Assembly: GCA_025201865.1 (NCBI GenBank)
Contig: MU602832.1
Coordinates: forward strand, 32,431-44,580
Direction: 5' to 3'
DNA from: Ramicandelaber brevisporus
Taxonomy: Eukaryota > Kickxellomycota > Ramicandelaberales > Ramicandelaberaceae
DNA length: 12,150 nt
Positions 1 to 6,405 of the stretch are shown here, in pieces. The translations under genes and the position numbers were made by a program. Under the pieces are notes generated by a model that made no database searches, was not told the DNA's origin, and saw only the letters and a program-made list of their open reading frames with translations. Positions within the stretch are counted from its first letter, which is position 1. The number at the start of each line of letters is the position of its first letter.

Positions 1-490
1 GAGTGTCATACAAGTGGATGAGTTCATCCGTGCTGCCCGATGCCAGGAAACGACCGCCGGTTGCCATTGCTTTGATGCATCCAGCATGAGCTGGGAAAAT
101 GTACTCTGGCTCAAGACTCAGTCTTTGCGGCTCTTCGTCTTTGCTGCTGCTGGACTCTGCCGTCCACTTGGCCGAGACTCCGTAAAGATTGCGCTCATAT
201 GTGCCGACCGATATCAGCATCATTGGCACATTAGAGCTGCTCGACTGGCTCTGCTTGGCACGCTTTGGCTCTGGCTGCTGAACTTCGTTATCGCTCTGGG
301 AATCCTCTTTGGACTGATCTGCTGCCTCCAACTGGCGTCTTTTAGAGGCATTCTTTTTTGTTGTCACTGTCGCCGTTTTTGCTGTTGTTGTCGCAGCTGC
401 TGTTGCTGCTACTGTTGACGCTTTAGCCTGAGTCGCTGGGGCAGGCGCTGCCTTCTGCGGTGTCTTTTGCTTTGTGCTCTTCTTGCCCAT
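1..490 (-). CDS. MAK11: MAK11/PAK1IP1-like WD40 protein (N-terminal part, truncated by window edge)
   Basis: The minus strand reads openly from an ATG at 490 to the window edge (163 codons). Residues 1-90 are a low-complexity Lys/Ala/Thr/Gln/Ser tail with basic patches, absent from the human protein as I know it. From about residue 91 (LISVGTYERNLYG) the first WD40 blade begins. It is followed at 130-163 by EYIFPAHAGCIKAMATGG, then RFLASGSTDELIHLYDT, which is the second-strand pattern typical of MAK11/PAK1IP1. In yeast, Mak11 is a nucleolar factor needed for 60S ribosomal subunit assembly; a basic N-terminal tail would suit nucleolar targeting (inference). The remaining blades lie outside the window. 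The start is the first ATG seen in the frame. The gene is head-to-head with the + strand gene starting at 697. The family call is good; the exact ortholog is a little less certain because only the first blades are visible. Confidence 0.85.
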   Translation of the reverse strand, partial: MGKKSTKQKTPQKAAPAPATQAKASTVAATAAATTTAKTATVTTKKNASKRRQLEAADQSKEDSQSDNEVQQPEPKRAKQSQSSSSNVPMMLISVGTYERNLYGVSAKWTAESSSSKDEEPQRLSLEPEYIFPAHAGCIKAMATGGRFLASGSTDELIHLYDT

Positions 491-696
491 CTGTAGCTCT
501 TGATCTGCCTTGCGTCTCTTTTCGTCTCTTTTCTTTCTTTTTTGGTTTGGTTTGCTGTTGCTGTGTTTTAAATACGCACGGCGACTCCTCCACTTGGCGC
601 GGCAACTCCAGCACTTTTTCGAGCTGTCTGACTCCACAACCACCGCAACTTCGTTTTCGACAATACTCGCCTACTCTCTGTCCGTCTCGAATCGCA
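491..696. promoter_or_regulatory. Divergent promoter between MAK11-like and adaptor-accessory genes
   Basis: This 206-bp spacer separates two start codons pointing away from each other, so both 5' UTRs and core promoters must lie here or overlap the neighbouring coding sequence. A TATA-like tttaaata lies at 567-574. The + strand shows a pyrimidine-rich run at about 510-545, and the stretch just before the + start codon is rich in CTC/CAA, as fungal leaders often are. No specific factor site is recognised. Confidence 0.5.
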
Positions 697-2028
697 ATGG
701 TTTACAGTGACCCGTGGGCAAGTGACGATGAGGAGACTGCCTCCACTAGCAATGCCCAGGTATCTCTAGCGTCCTCGTCAGCCTCTCCTCCTCCTCAGCC
801 CGTAGCGCCATCTTCAGCTTCTCGGTTCACCACTTCGAGGCGAATGGCTGACACTGGGCCAAATTGGGACAGCAGCGATGATGACAGCGGCAACGATGGC
901 TTCAGCACTCCTCCCAGTGGCGCTCATGATGCGGCTCCATCTCTCTCAGAGTCGATTGGTGCCAAGTCTGCACAGCATAGAGAGTCTTCTACCAATGACT
1001 GGACTGGCTGGGGCGATTCCGATGCAAACAGCGCCGTGAACACATCTGATCTTCCGTCACAAGGTCGCAGCGTATCGAACCCATGGGACGGAACTCAGAG
1101 TGTAGTCAAATCTGAAGATGCCGCTACGGACGAGGTTAAAGTTGAAGACGCTCCGCCACAAGAGTCTGCTGATATTGTTACCGAGTCAATCGCTGAAGAA
1201 GAGCAGCAAACTGATGATGCTGATTCTGATGCGGACGATGCTGGTGCTGAGTCTAAGGCCGATGCAAGTGGCAAAGCAGATATCGAAAGTGACGGTGATG
1301 ATGACAAGGCTGCTGGTGAGAATGAAGAGGAAGCTGCTGGCGGGAATGACAATGATGAAGATGATGACTTCGATGATGATTTTGACGATTTTGCATTTGC
1401 AGCACCAGCTGAACCTGCCACTACAAAGCCCACTTCAGAAGATAAAGATGCGGCGAACAATGCATCTGTCTCGAAGGAGGCACCACCTGCACCACCTGCA
1501 CCATCTGAGGACAATGATTCATCCTCCAAACAGATGACTTATCTAGGAGCGCCGACAATTGATGCAAATGCACTGCTGAAACAGCTGCATGATATTATTG
1601 ATAAAGTGTGTCCTCACATTGAGTCTGCATCAGACGAAACCAAGGCTGAATCGAGCCCAGCTGACTCTCTTCAGACTTGGATTCGTAAAGAGCAGTCCAG
1701 ACCTCTGAAACTATCACATTCACATCACCCCTATCACCATCATCAACAGCAGCAACAGCAGCATGGCAACTATTCACAATTATACCCAAGTCATTTAGAA
1801 TTGATGACGCAGTCACTTGGCTTAAGAAGAAGAGATGAACATCCATCGCGTGCTCAGTTATCTGGCTCAACTAAAGAGGTTCTGTCTCGTGCATTATCAT
1901 CTGCCCCAAGTTCAGCCGAAGCTTATGTCAAGATTGTCAACACTATTCTTAATAAAAATGGAGCTAGTCCTGGTAGATTAATGTCTTCATCATCGAACAG
2001 GCATAATCACCATCCTATTGCAGTTTAA
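697..2028 (+). CDS. Acidic adaptor-ear-binding protein, aftiphilin/Laa2-like (putative)
   Basis: A 443-residue protein that looks largely disordered and Ser/Asp/Glu/Ala-rich. The ATG at 697 is the first in this frame; the frame is open upstream but has no earlier ATG. Visible short motifs are DPW (5-7), which binds the AP-2 alpha ear; NPW (128-130); a WTGWGD patch (102-107); and an acidic cluster, EDDDFDDDFDDFAF (221-234). That cluster matches FxDxF (225-229) and DFxDF (228-232), the acidic-phenylalanine motifs used to bind alpha- and gamma-adaptin ears. A helical stretch at 289-306 and W328, followed by a hydrophobic SLGL segment near 373-376, faintly recall the C-terminal part of fungal Laa2/aftiphilin proteins (weak). 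Residues 340-356 are His/Gln-rich. Likely role (inference): accessory factor for AP-1 or AP-2 clathrin adaptors at the trans-Golgi network or plasma membrane. Such motifs can arise by chance in acidic proteins, so the function is tentative, although the ORF itself looks real. Confidence 0.6.
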   Translation: MVYSDPWASDDEETASTSNAQVSLASSSASPPPQPVAPSSASRFTTSRRMADTGPNWDSSDDDSGNDGFSTPPSGAHDAAPSLSESIGAKSAQHRESSTNDWTGWGDSDANSAVNTSDLPSQGRSVSNPWDGTQSVVKSEDAATDEVKVEDAPPQESADIVTESIAEEEQQTDDADSDADDAGAESKADASGKADIESDGDDDKAAGENEEEAAGGNDNDEDDDFDDDFDDFAFAAPAEPATTKPTSEDKDAANNASVSKEAPPAPPAPSEDNDSSSKQMTYLGAPTIDANALLKQLHDIIDKVCPHIESASDETKAESSPADSLQTWIRKEQSRPLKLSHSHHPYHHHQQQQQQHGNYSQLYPSHLELMTQSLGLRRRDEHPSRAQLSGSTKEVLSRALSSAPSSAEAYVKIVNTILNKNGASPGRLMSSSSNRHNHHPIAV

Positions 2029-2128
2029 GTTGGTCAAGTCGTAATCATTGTTTTTTTTAAAAAAAAAAAGATTATTACTATTACTACTACTACTATTAAT
2101 ACTATTAATATTACTAAGGTATAATTGC
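2029..2128. repeat. Convergent 3' spacer with T8/A11 run and ATT/ACT trinucleotide tract
   Basis: This 100-bp spacer lies between two stop codons that face each other. It holds a run of 8 T followed by 11 A (2051-2069), then an imperfect ATT/ACT trinucleotide tract (2071-2117). The T/A run could serve as a terminator or poly(A) element for either gene, and the two 3' UTRs probably overlap. No clear AATAAA is present on either strand. Confidence 0.7.
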
Positions 2129-2671
2129 CTACGAAGTTAAATTCTTGAGACGCTGGCGAGCAATATCCACTACAGCACGCATCGCTGTAGTCAGCTCTCC
2201 GTCAGCTGTGCCACTACTCAATCTCTCTTTAAACTCAGGAATGAGCTCTTCTCTGGATCTGCCATTTACAAATACTACATATTTGAATCCAAATTTAGCC
2301 TCGTACTGCTCATTCAGCTGCACTAGAGTATCACTCACATACTTGATTCTCTGAGTGTATTCATCATCTGAGTTGCAATGCTCACGTCTTACAATCTTTC
2401 CCTGTTCAGACGCAGACAGTGCAGACAAATGGCCAGATGTACCTCCAATTCTAGGATGCGCATTAATCACCTCAATCTGCTCGCTCTGGCTCAACTCTCC
2501 AAACAGAACACTGTGACACGTGTCCAGAAGAGACTCGTAGCTATCAAACGGACGGCGTGAAGAGAGACGCTGTGCCAGCACTGGAACAGGCTCAAAGAGG
2601 ACACCCAGTGCACGCTCAAACTCATCTTGAGGTGCAGCTGTGCCGAGGCTGGAGAGATGTGGTAGAGTCAT
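2129..2671 (-). CDS. OHCU decarboxylase (2-oxo-4-hydroxy-4-carboxy-5-ureidoimidazoline decarboxylase)
   Basis: A 180-residue protein, the usual size for this family. It catalyses the last step from urate to S-allantoin, decarboxylating OHCU after urate oxidase and HIU hydrolase. Recognisable elements are the AHPRIGG motif with the catalytic His (H72), the S86-x-x-E89-Q90 motif matching the family's SxxEQ, and FGFKYVVFVNGRSREEL (127-143) with the conserved FGF and Arg138. The chosen start (ATG at 2671, A at -3) gives a protein that begins just before the first family helix. An in-frame ATG at 2818 would add 49 residues of low-complexity, Cys/His/Thr-rich sequence that looks like leader. No C-terminal SKL-type peroxisomal signal is visible (it ends NLTS), which suggests a cytosolic enzyme unless another signal exists. 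No other purine-degradation gene lies in the window. Confidence 0.9.
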   Translation of the reverse strand: MTLPHLSSLGTAAPQDEFERALGVLFEPVPVLAQRLSSRRPFDSYESLLDTCHSVLFGELSQSEQIEVINAHPRIGGTSGHLSALSASEQGKIVRREHCNSDDEYTQRIKYVSDTLVQLNEQYEAKFGFKYVVFVNGRSREELIPEFKERLSSGTADGELTTAMRAVVDIARQRLKNLTS

Positions 2672-2836
2672 TGTTGATGAAAAACAAAAAAGTTTCTGTA
2701 AAGTGGCGAGCTGTTTGTGTCTCTGTTTGTGTGTTCGTGTGTGTATGCACGCACAATAGTCACTACCACGGCAGGTATTGTTAATATCGTACGTAGCTGA
2801 ACAGTTCACAAATGACATTGCTCTATCTGATCGGTT

Positions 2837-2872
2837 GCCTGCCTGTCTGTTTGTCTGTTTGTTTGTTTGTTT
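2837..2872. repeat. Imperfect (TGTT/TGTC)n microsatellite
   Basis: A tetranucleotide tract of CTGT, TTGT and GTTT units lies between the gamma-COP stop codon and the upstream ATG of the OHCU decarboxylase gene. Impure units at the left grade into pure GTTT units at the right. It is probably in the gamma-COP 3' flank or the decarboxylase promoter. Confidence 0.9.
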
Positions 2873-2884
2873 ACTAGTTAGAAT

Positions 2885-2910
2885 GAAAAGAAAAGAAAAG
2901 AAAAGAAAAG
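2885..2910. repeat. (AAAAG)5 microsatellite
   Basis: Five AAAAG units (2886-2910) form a purine run on the + strand about 24 bp beyond the gamma-COP stop codon. On the transcribed minus strand it reads as a CTTTT tract, which may lie in the gamma-COP 3' UTR. Confidence 0.9.
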
Positions 2911-2933
2911 AGAGTTAAACAAAGATTTAAGAC

Positions 2934-5900
2934 TTAAGCAATTGTGCTCACAACGAGCTGAGAGACGGTTTCATCTTCAGAACGAACGGCCAGCTCTAAA
3001 GTGACGCCTTGAGATTGAGAGTAGGCCATTCTCGCACGGGCCATGATCATAGCACCGCCAGCAAATCTGCCTTGGAACTGGGCCTGGTGGACCTTCTCGG
3101 ACTTTGGATTGGCGGCTTCACCAAGAGGGAGCAAGCCAAGCACTTCAATGACCGAAGTAACGGCCGATTTAAGGTTGGTGAATGAAGAAAGAGTAAATTC
3201 CTCAATGATCTCGCAATCTGGACCAATCTGCTCCCAAATGCGAGGAGGCTCACCCAGATACGTTGGCATCACGTAATCACTCACATTAACTTCAGTTGAC
3301 TCCAGGCTGTATTCGTCTTCAAATCCTTCATCTCCATCAGGGATTCCAGTGTTTGGATCGCAGTCCTTAACTGTGAAATGCAGAGTGCATGCGTATCCAG
3401 CCAATGGATAAGGATCCTCAATATCGCTCACATTCTCTGACAGCGATGAATTGCGGAATCCAACATAGATTGTTCCAGGCACACCACACTTAAGCTCATT
3501 GATATTGATGGTGGTAAACTGAACCAAGCTAGAGGCAATTGGCTGCTCAGATTCATCCTCATCGGATTGCAGGATTTCGTCCATTTTAACCGAGACATTC
3601 TCCAGCAGCTGGTCATTAATGGTATTGGTAACGTCAAACTGGAATACAACGTGACTAATTACTCCAGTAGACTGAGACACAAACACATGCTTAATTACTG
3701 AGACTGAGTATTCGGTTTCTGACTCAGTCAATGGAATTGGACTTGAACTGCTGCGGAACAATGTTGATGCAAACTCACCAAATTCAGGTATGGCCTTCAA
3801 CTGCTTGATGTAGTCTTCCTGCGCTTCCATTGCTGCTGCGGATGCTGCTGCTGCAACTGCTGCTGGCGATGCTCCACTGATGGCACCAGCACTTGCAGCA
3901 TTAGCGCTAGATACATTGCTCTTCTTGCTGGCATCATCAGCTTGGCGGTTGCTGCTGCTGCTGCTGCTAGATAAAGTGCCCAGTAGCTCCATATCGGATT
4001 GCTTAGTACGGGAAGAGCGCTCAATCAACTCTTGCTCTGGACTAATGCGTGGAACAGAGGAGGAGTCAAACGATGCATTGCTGAATGCACTGGGATCCAC
4101 ACAGTAGTCAAACAGCTTACGCTCCAAAATGGACAGTGCAAAGTTAGCCTGGTTGTTATTGTTCGAGATTAGGCTCGAATCACTTTCAATGGAAGCCAAG
4201 GCCCAAGCAGCTCTATCACGAACTTCATCATCAGAATCATCTAGACAGCGATTGAGCAAAACACGCACGCTGCTTGAGAGAGTTTGATCAGATACAATGA
4301 ATGCAAATTTAGACATTGCGGACACAGCAGCAGCACGCACAGAAGACGTGTCCAGCACAACTCTATTGTAAATATGACGCAAATACATCGTGGGGTGGCT
4401 GGTATGTGGACCCAGCGAGCCCAACAAGTGCAATGCTCTAATAGTCAATTCTGGATACTCACAATCTTCAATCAACTCACACAATGCAGCCAATCCCGGC
4501 TCAATACACTTGGAGTTGTTGCGCACCATTTCAACAATGGCATCCACTGCAGCGGTTTTGCACGACTGGTCACCTTCTCCACGCAACATTGACGACAAGA
4601 AGCTCAAAAACAATCCATGTTTATTTGGGAACTGCAATGCAAGTGATTTAACTGCCTGGACAATTGTAACCTTAAAGTCTTCAGAAATGTCTCCAATCAA
4701 ATTTTGCAACTGCTTAACCAGTCTATCCACATTGGTCTCATTTCCAGTCTTTAACAAAGTTGAAATAGCCAAAGCAGAGATTGCACTATTCGAATCAGAC
4801 AGCAGCAACTCAATATCAGAGTTGCACTGAGCTACAGCTTCTGGGTGGTTTGATGCAAGCTGATTTAATGTGCGAATGGCTGAAAAGCGCAAAACACTCT
4901 TGGATGGAGTAAGCAATAGCTGCAGAGCAGACACAGCTGGAGTCAGCTCCTTCATTGTAACGTTGCGCATATTGCAAATGGCACGTGCAGCCTCCAATGA
5001 CACCATATCGCTGCGATGTCTAATCAGTCCCTCCAGTATGTTATACAGCTGGTTGTGAACACTAGGATCGTTACTATCTCCCATAACTTGCATTGCGTAT
5101 CTAATCAACATGCACTGCGCGTGATGACTACGCAGCGTATTCACTCCACCACTGCTGCTGCCGCCTCCACCAAAGAAGCCGCGTCCAGATGAACTCTGCT
5201 GACTTGTTGCTGGACTAAAATTCTGGACAATCTTTAACACAGCCATCTTATCCTGTGACTTAATCAGATACAACAATCCCAATGCATGATACTGCGACAT
5301 GTTAGACAGTGGCACATTAATCTCAGCATTACCACTAATATTAGAGGGAGATCCACCACTGGCGCCACTGCCAGCATTTCCACCAAAGTAACTGCCAAAT
5401 GAACCGCCAATGATAGAGCCACCAACTCCACCTGAGCCACCTGGCTTTGAAATCAACACTTCGTTTACATCGTTGGCCCATCTACGAATGATATCCCGCG
5501 CTCCAGGGAACAGATGGACTCCGGCAAGTAGAGCCGAGCTGGAGATCTGTGGTGATTTATCAACGAACATTGCTCTGATTGGGCGCTCAATGGCTGGAAG
5601 AGTGCTGGGATCAAGAATGCGACTCAGCGCACGCACTGCTCCTCCACGGAACTGTCCCAGTTCAGCCTGCTGAGCGTCCTTCATCAATGAAGACGTGGCC
5701 ATCATGGTGTTATCCGAGCGGGACGATAGCTCCTTGATTACCAAGTACACCATCTGGCGCAAAGCTGGCTCCTTGGTTTGAAACAGGCGCAGAATGGCAA
5801 AGAACAGCTCAGTGGCCTCCGACTTGGTCAATGACTCTCCCTGGTAGAACAGAAAGAGCACCTTGGCAAGAATAAAGCGACACTGCCGGGCTTGGATCGG

Positions 5901-6008
5901 TGTAGCGTGGAACACACGCGCCTCTTGGAGCACATTAGACTTGTCAAGCTGACGCAGAAGCTCGGCCGTGTCGTCAAAGCCGTCGTCATCACGGTGTCCT
6001 GGCGCCAT
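2934..6008 (-). CDS. SEC21: Coatomer subunit gamma (gamma-COP)
   Basis: A complete, uninterrupted 1024-residue protein. Gamma-COP is the large adaptor-like subunit of the COPI coat, which carries Golgi-to-ER and intra-Golgi traffic, binds Arf1 and recruits ARF-GAP through its appendage. The N-terminus (KSNVLQEARVF, 23-33) and trunk motifs such as QYHALGLLYLI (239-249), AVRTLN-like AIRTLN (377-382), TLLKTG (417-422), ELIEDCEYP (511-519) and YNRVVL (547-552) match human gamma-COP closely. The trunk covers roughly 1-635. A Ser/Ala-rich linker covers about 636-735. The appendage runs from PEFGEFASTLF (741-751) to the C-terminus, with LTESETEYSVSVIKHVF (760-776), VFQFDVTNTINDQLLENVSV (788-807) and FTVKDCDP (878-885). 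Two Gly/Ser-rich segments (about 187-230 and 264-292) are inserted in the trunk. The start ATG at 6008 has A at -3. The trunk and appendage matches leave little doubt. Confidence 0.97.
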   Translation of the reverse strand: MAPGHRDDDGFDDTAELLRQLDKSNVLQEARVFHATPIQARQCRFILAKVLFLFYQGESLTKSEATELFFAILRLFQTKEPALRQMVYLVIKELSSRSDNTMMATSSLMKDAQQAELGQFRGGAVRALSRILDPSTLPAIERPIRAMFVDKSPQISSSALLAGVHLFPGARDIIRRWANDVNEVLISKPGGSGGVGGSIIGGSFGSYFGGNAGSGASGGSPSNISGNAEINVPLSNMSQYHALGLLYLIKSQDKMAVLKIVQNFSPATSQQSSSGRGFFGGGGSSSGGVNTLRSHHAQCMLIRYAMQVMGDSNDPSVHNQLYNILEGLIRHRSDMVSLEAARAICNMRNVTMKELTPAVSALQLLLTPSKSVLRFSAIRTLNQLASNHPEAVAQCNSDIELLLSDSNSAISALAISTLLKTGNETNVDRLVKQLQNLIGDISEDFKVTIVQAVKSLALQFPNKHGLFLSFLSSMLRGEGDQSCKTAAVDAIVEMVRNNSKCIEPGLAALCELIEDCEYPELTIRALHLLGSLGPHTSHPTMYLRHIYNRVVLDTSSVRAAAVSAMSKFAFIVSDQTLSSSVRVLLNRCLDDSDDEVRDRAAWALASIESDSSLISNNNNQANFALSILERKLFDYCVDPSAFSNASFDSSSVPRISPEQELIERSSRTKQSDMELLGTLSSSSSSSNRQADDASKKSNVSSANAASAGAISGASPAAVAAAASAAAMEAQEDYIKQLKAIPEFGEFASTLFRSSSSPIPLTESETEYSVSVIKHVFVSQSTGVISHVVFQFDVTNTINDQLLENVSVKMDEILQSDEDESEQPIASSLVQFTTININELKCGVPGTIYVGFRNSSLSENVSDIEDPYPLAGYACTLHFTVKDCDPNTGIPDGDEGFEDEYSLESTEVNVSDYVMPTYLGEPPRIWEQIGPDCEIIEEFTLSSFTNLKSAVTSVIEVLGLLPLGEAANPKSEKVHQAQFQGRFAGGAMIMARARMAYSQSQGVTLELAVRSEDETVSQLVVSTIA

Positions 6009-6405
6009 ATTTCGGGTTTACTGCAGACAAAAAAGGCTATTCGATCAGTCTTGTTGGCGACAGAGATTATGATGCAAGAAGAAGTATGCGGAAGGGAAAG
6101 CAGACCAGAGTAAAGCAAAGCAGAGATCCTTTGCGTGGGCACAATCGATACACACACAGAGAGAGAAGCGAAAATTACGTATGACTTGGACACGTCGCAA
6201 CATCTTGCATCAAAAATACTCTGGCGCAAAAAAAAAATACATGCATTCATCCACCCACAGGTTGGTTGGTTGGTTGGTTGGTTGGTTGGTTGTCTGAAAT
6301 GGAGAGAGAAGACATAGTTAATGGCATTAAAAGAGGGAAGAGGGAAAAGAAAGAAAGGAATAGATATTAAAAAAGTGTAGTAGGTAAGTAAGTGGGCAAG
6401 TAAGA
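6009..6405. promoter_or_regulatory. 397-bp spacer: gamma-COP promoter/5' UTR and OPT 3' flank
   Basis: Both neighbouring genes run on the minus strand, so this stretch holds the transporter's 3' UTR (right) and the gamma-COP promoter and leader (left). On the minus strand a pyrimidine run ending in CTGCAG lies just before the gamma-COP ATG (about 6020-6038) and resembles a 3' splice site, but no clear donor or branch site was found. An A10 run occurs at about 6229-6238. The right part is purine-rich and contains two gtaagt-like units (6384-6404). I see no gene here. Confidence 0.5.
6261..6292. repeat. (GTTG)8 microsatellite
   Basis: Eight perfect GTTG units lie in the spacer between the transporter stop and the gamma-COP start. 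On the transcribed minus strand this is a CAAC repeat, an unstructured sequence common in fungal leaders. It may be in the gamma-COP 5' UTR or promoter. Confidence 0.95.

Noticed and set aside
14-418. 134-codon + strand ORF at the left edge
   Set aside because: The minus strand of the same stretch encodes the MAK11-like protein with clear WD40 motifs; the + frame is a Cys/Leu-rich shadow.
460-696. N-terminal extension of the adaptor-accessory protein in the open frame upstream of 697
   Set aside because: The frame begins without an ATG (GTG at 460) and overlaps the MAK11-like start. The encoded Cys/Phe-rich sequence looks like translated leader.
1095-1529. 144-codon minus-strand ORF inside the adaptor-accessory gene
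   Set aside because: It is the Ser/Ala-rich mirror of the GAT/GAA/GCT-rich acidic coding strand, a composition shadow with no domain.
5828-6250. 140-codon minus-strand ORF crossing the gamma-COP start
   Set aside because: It overlaps the conserved N-terminus of gamma-COP in another frame and has no domain.
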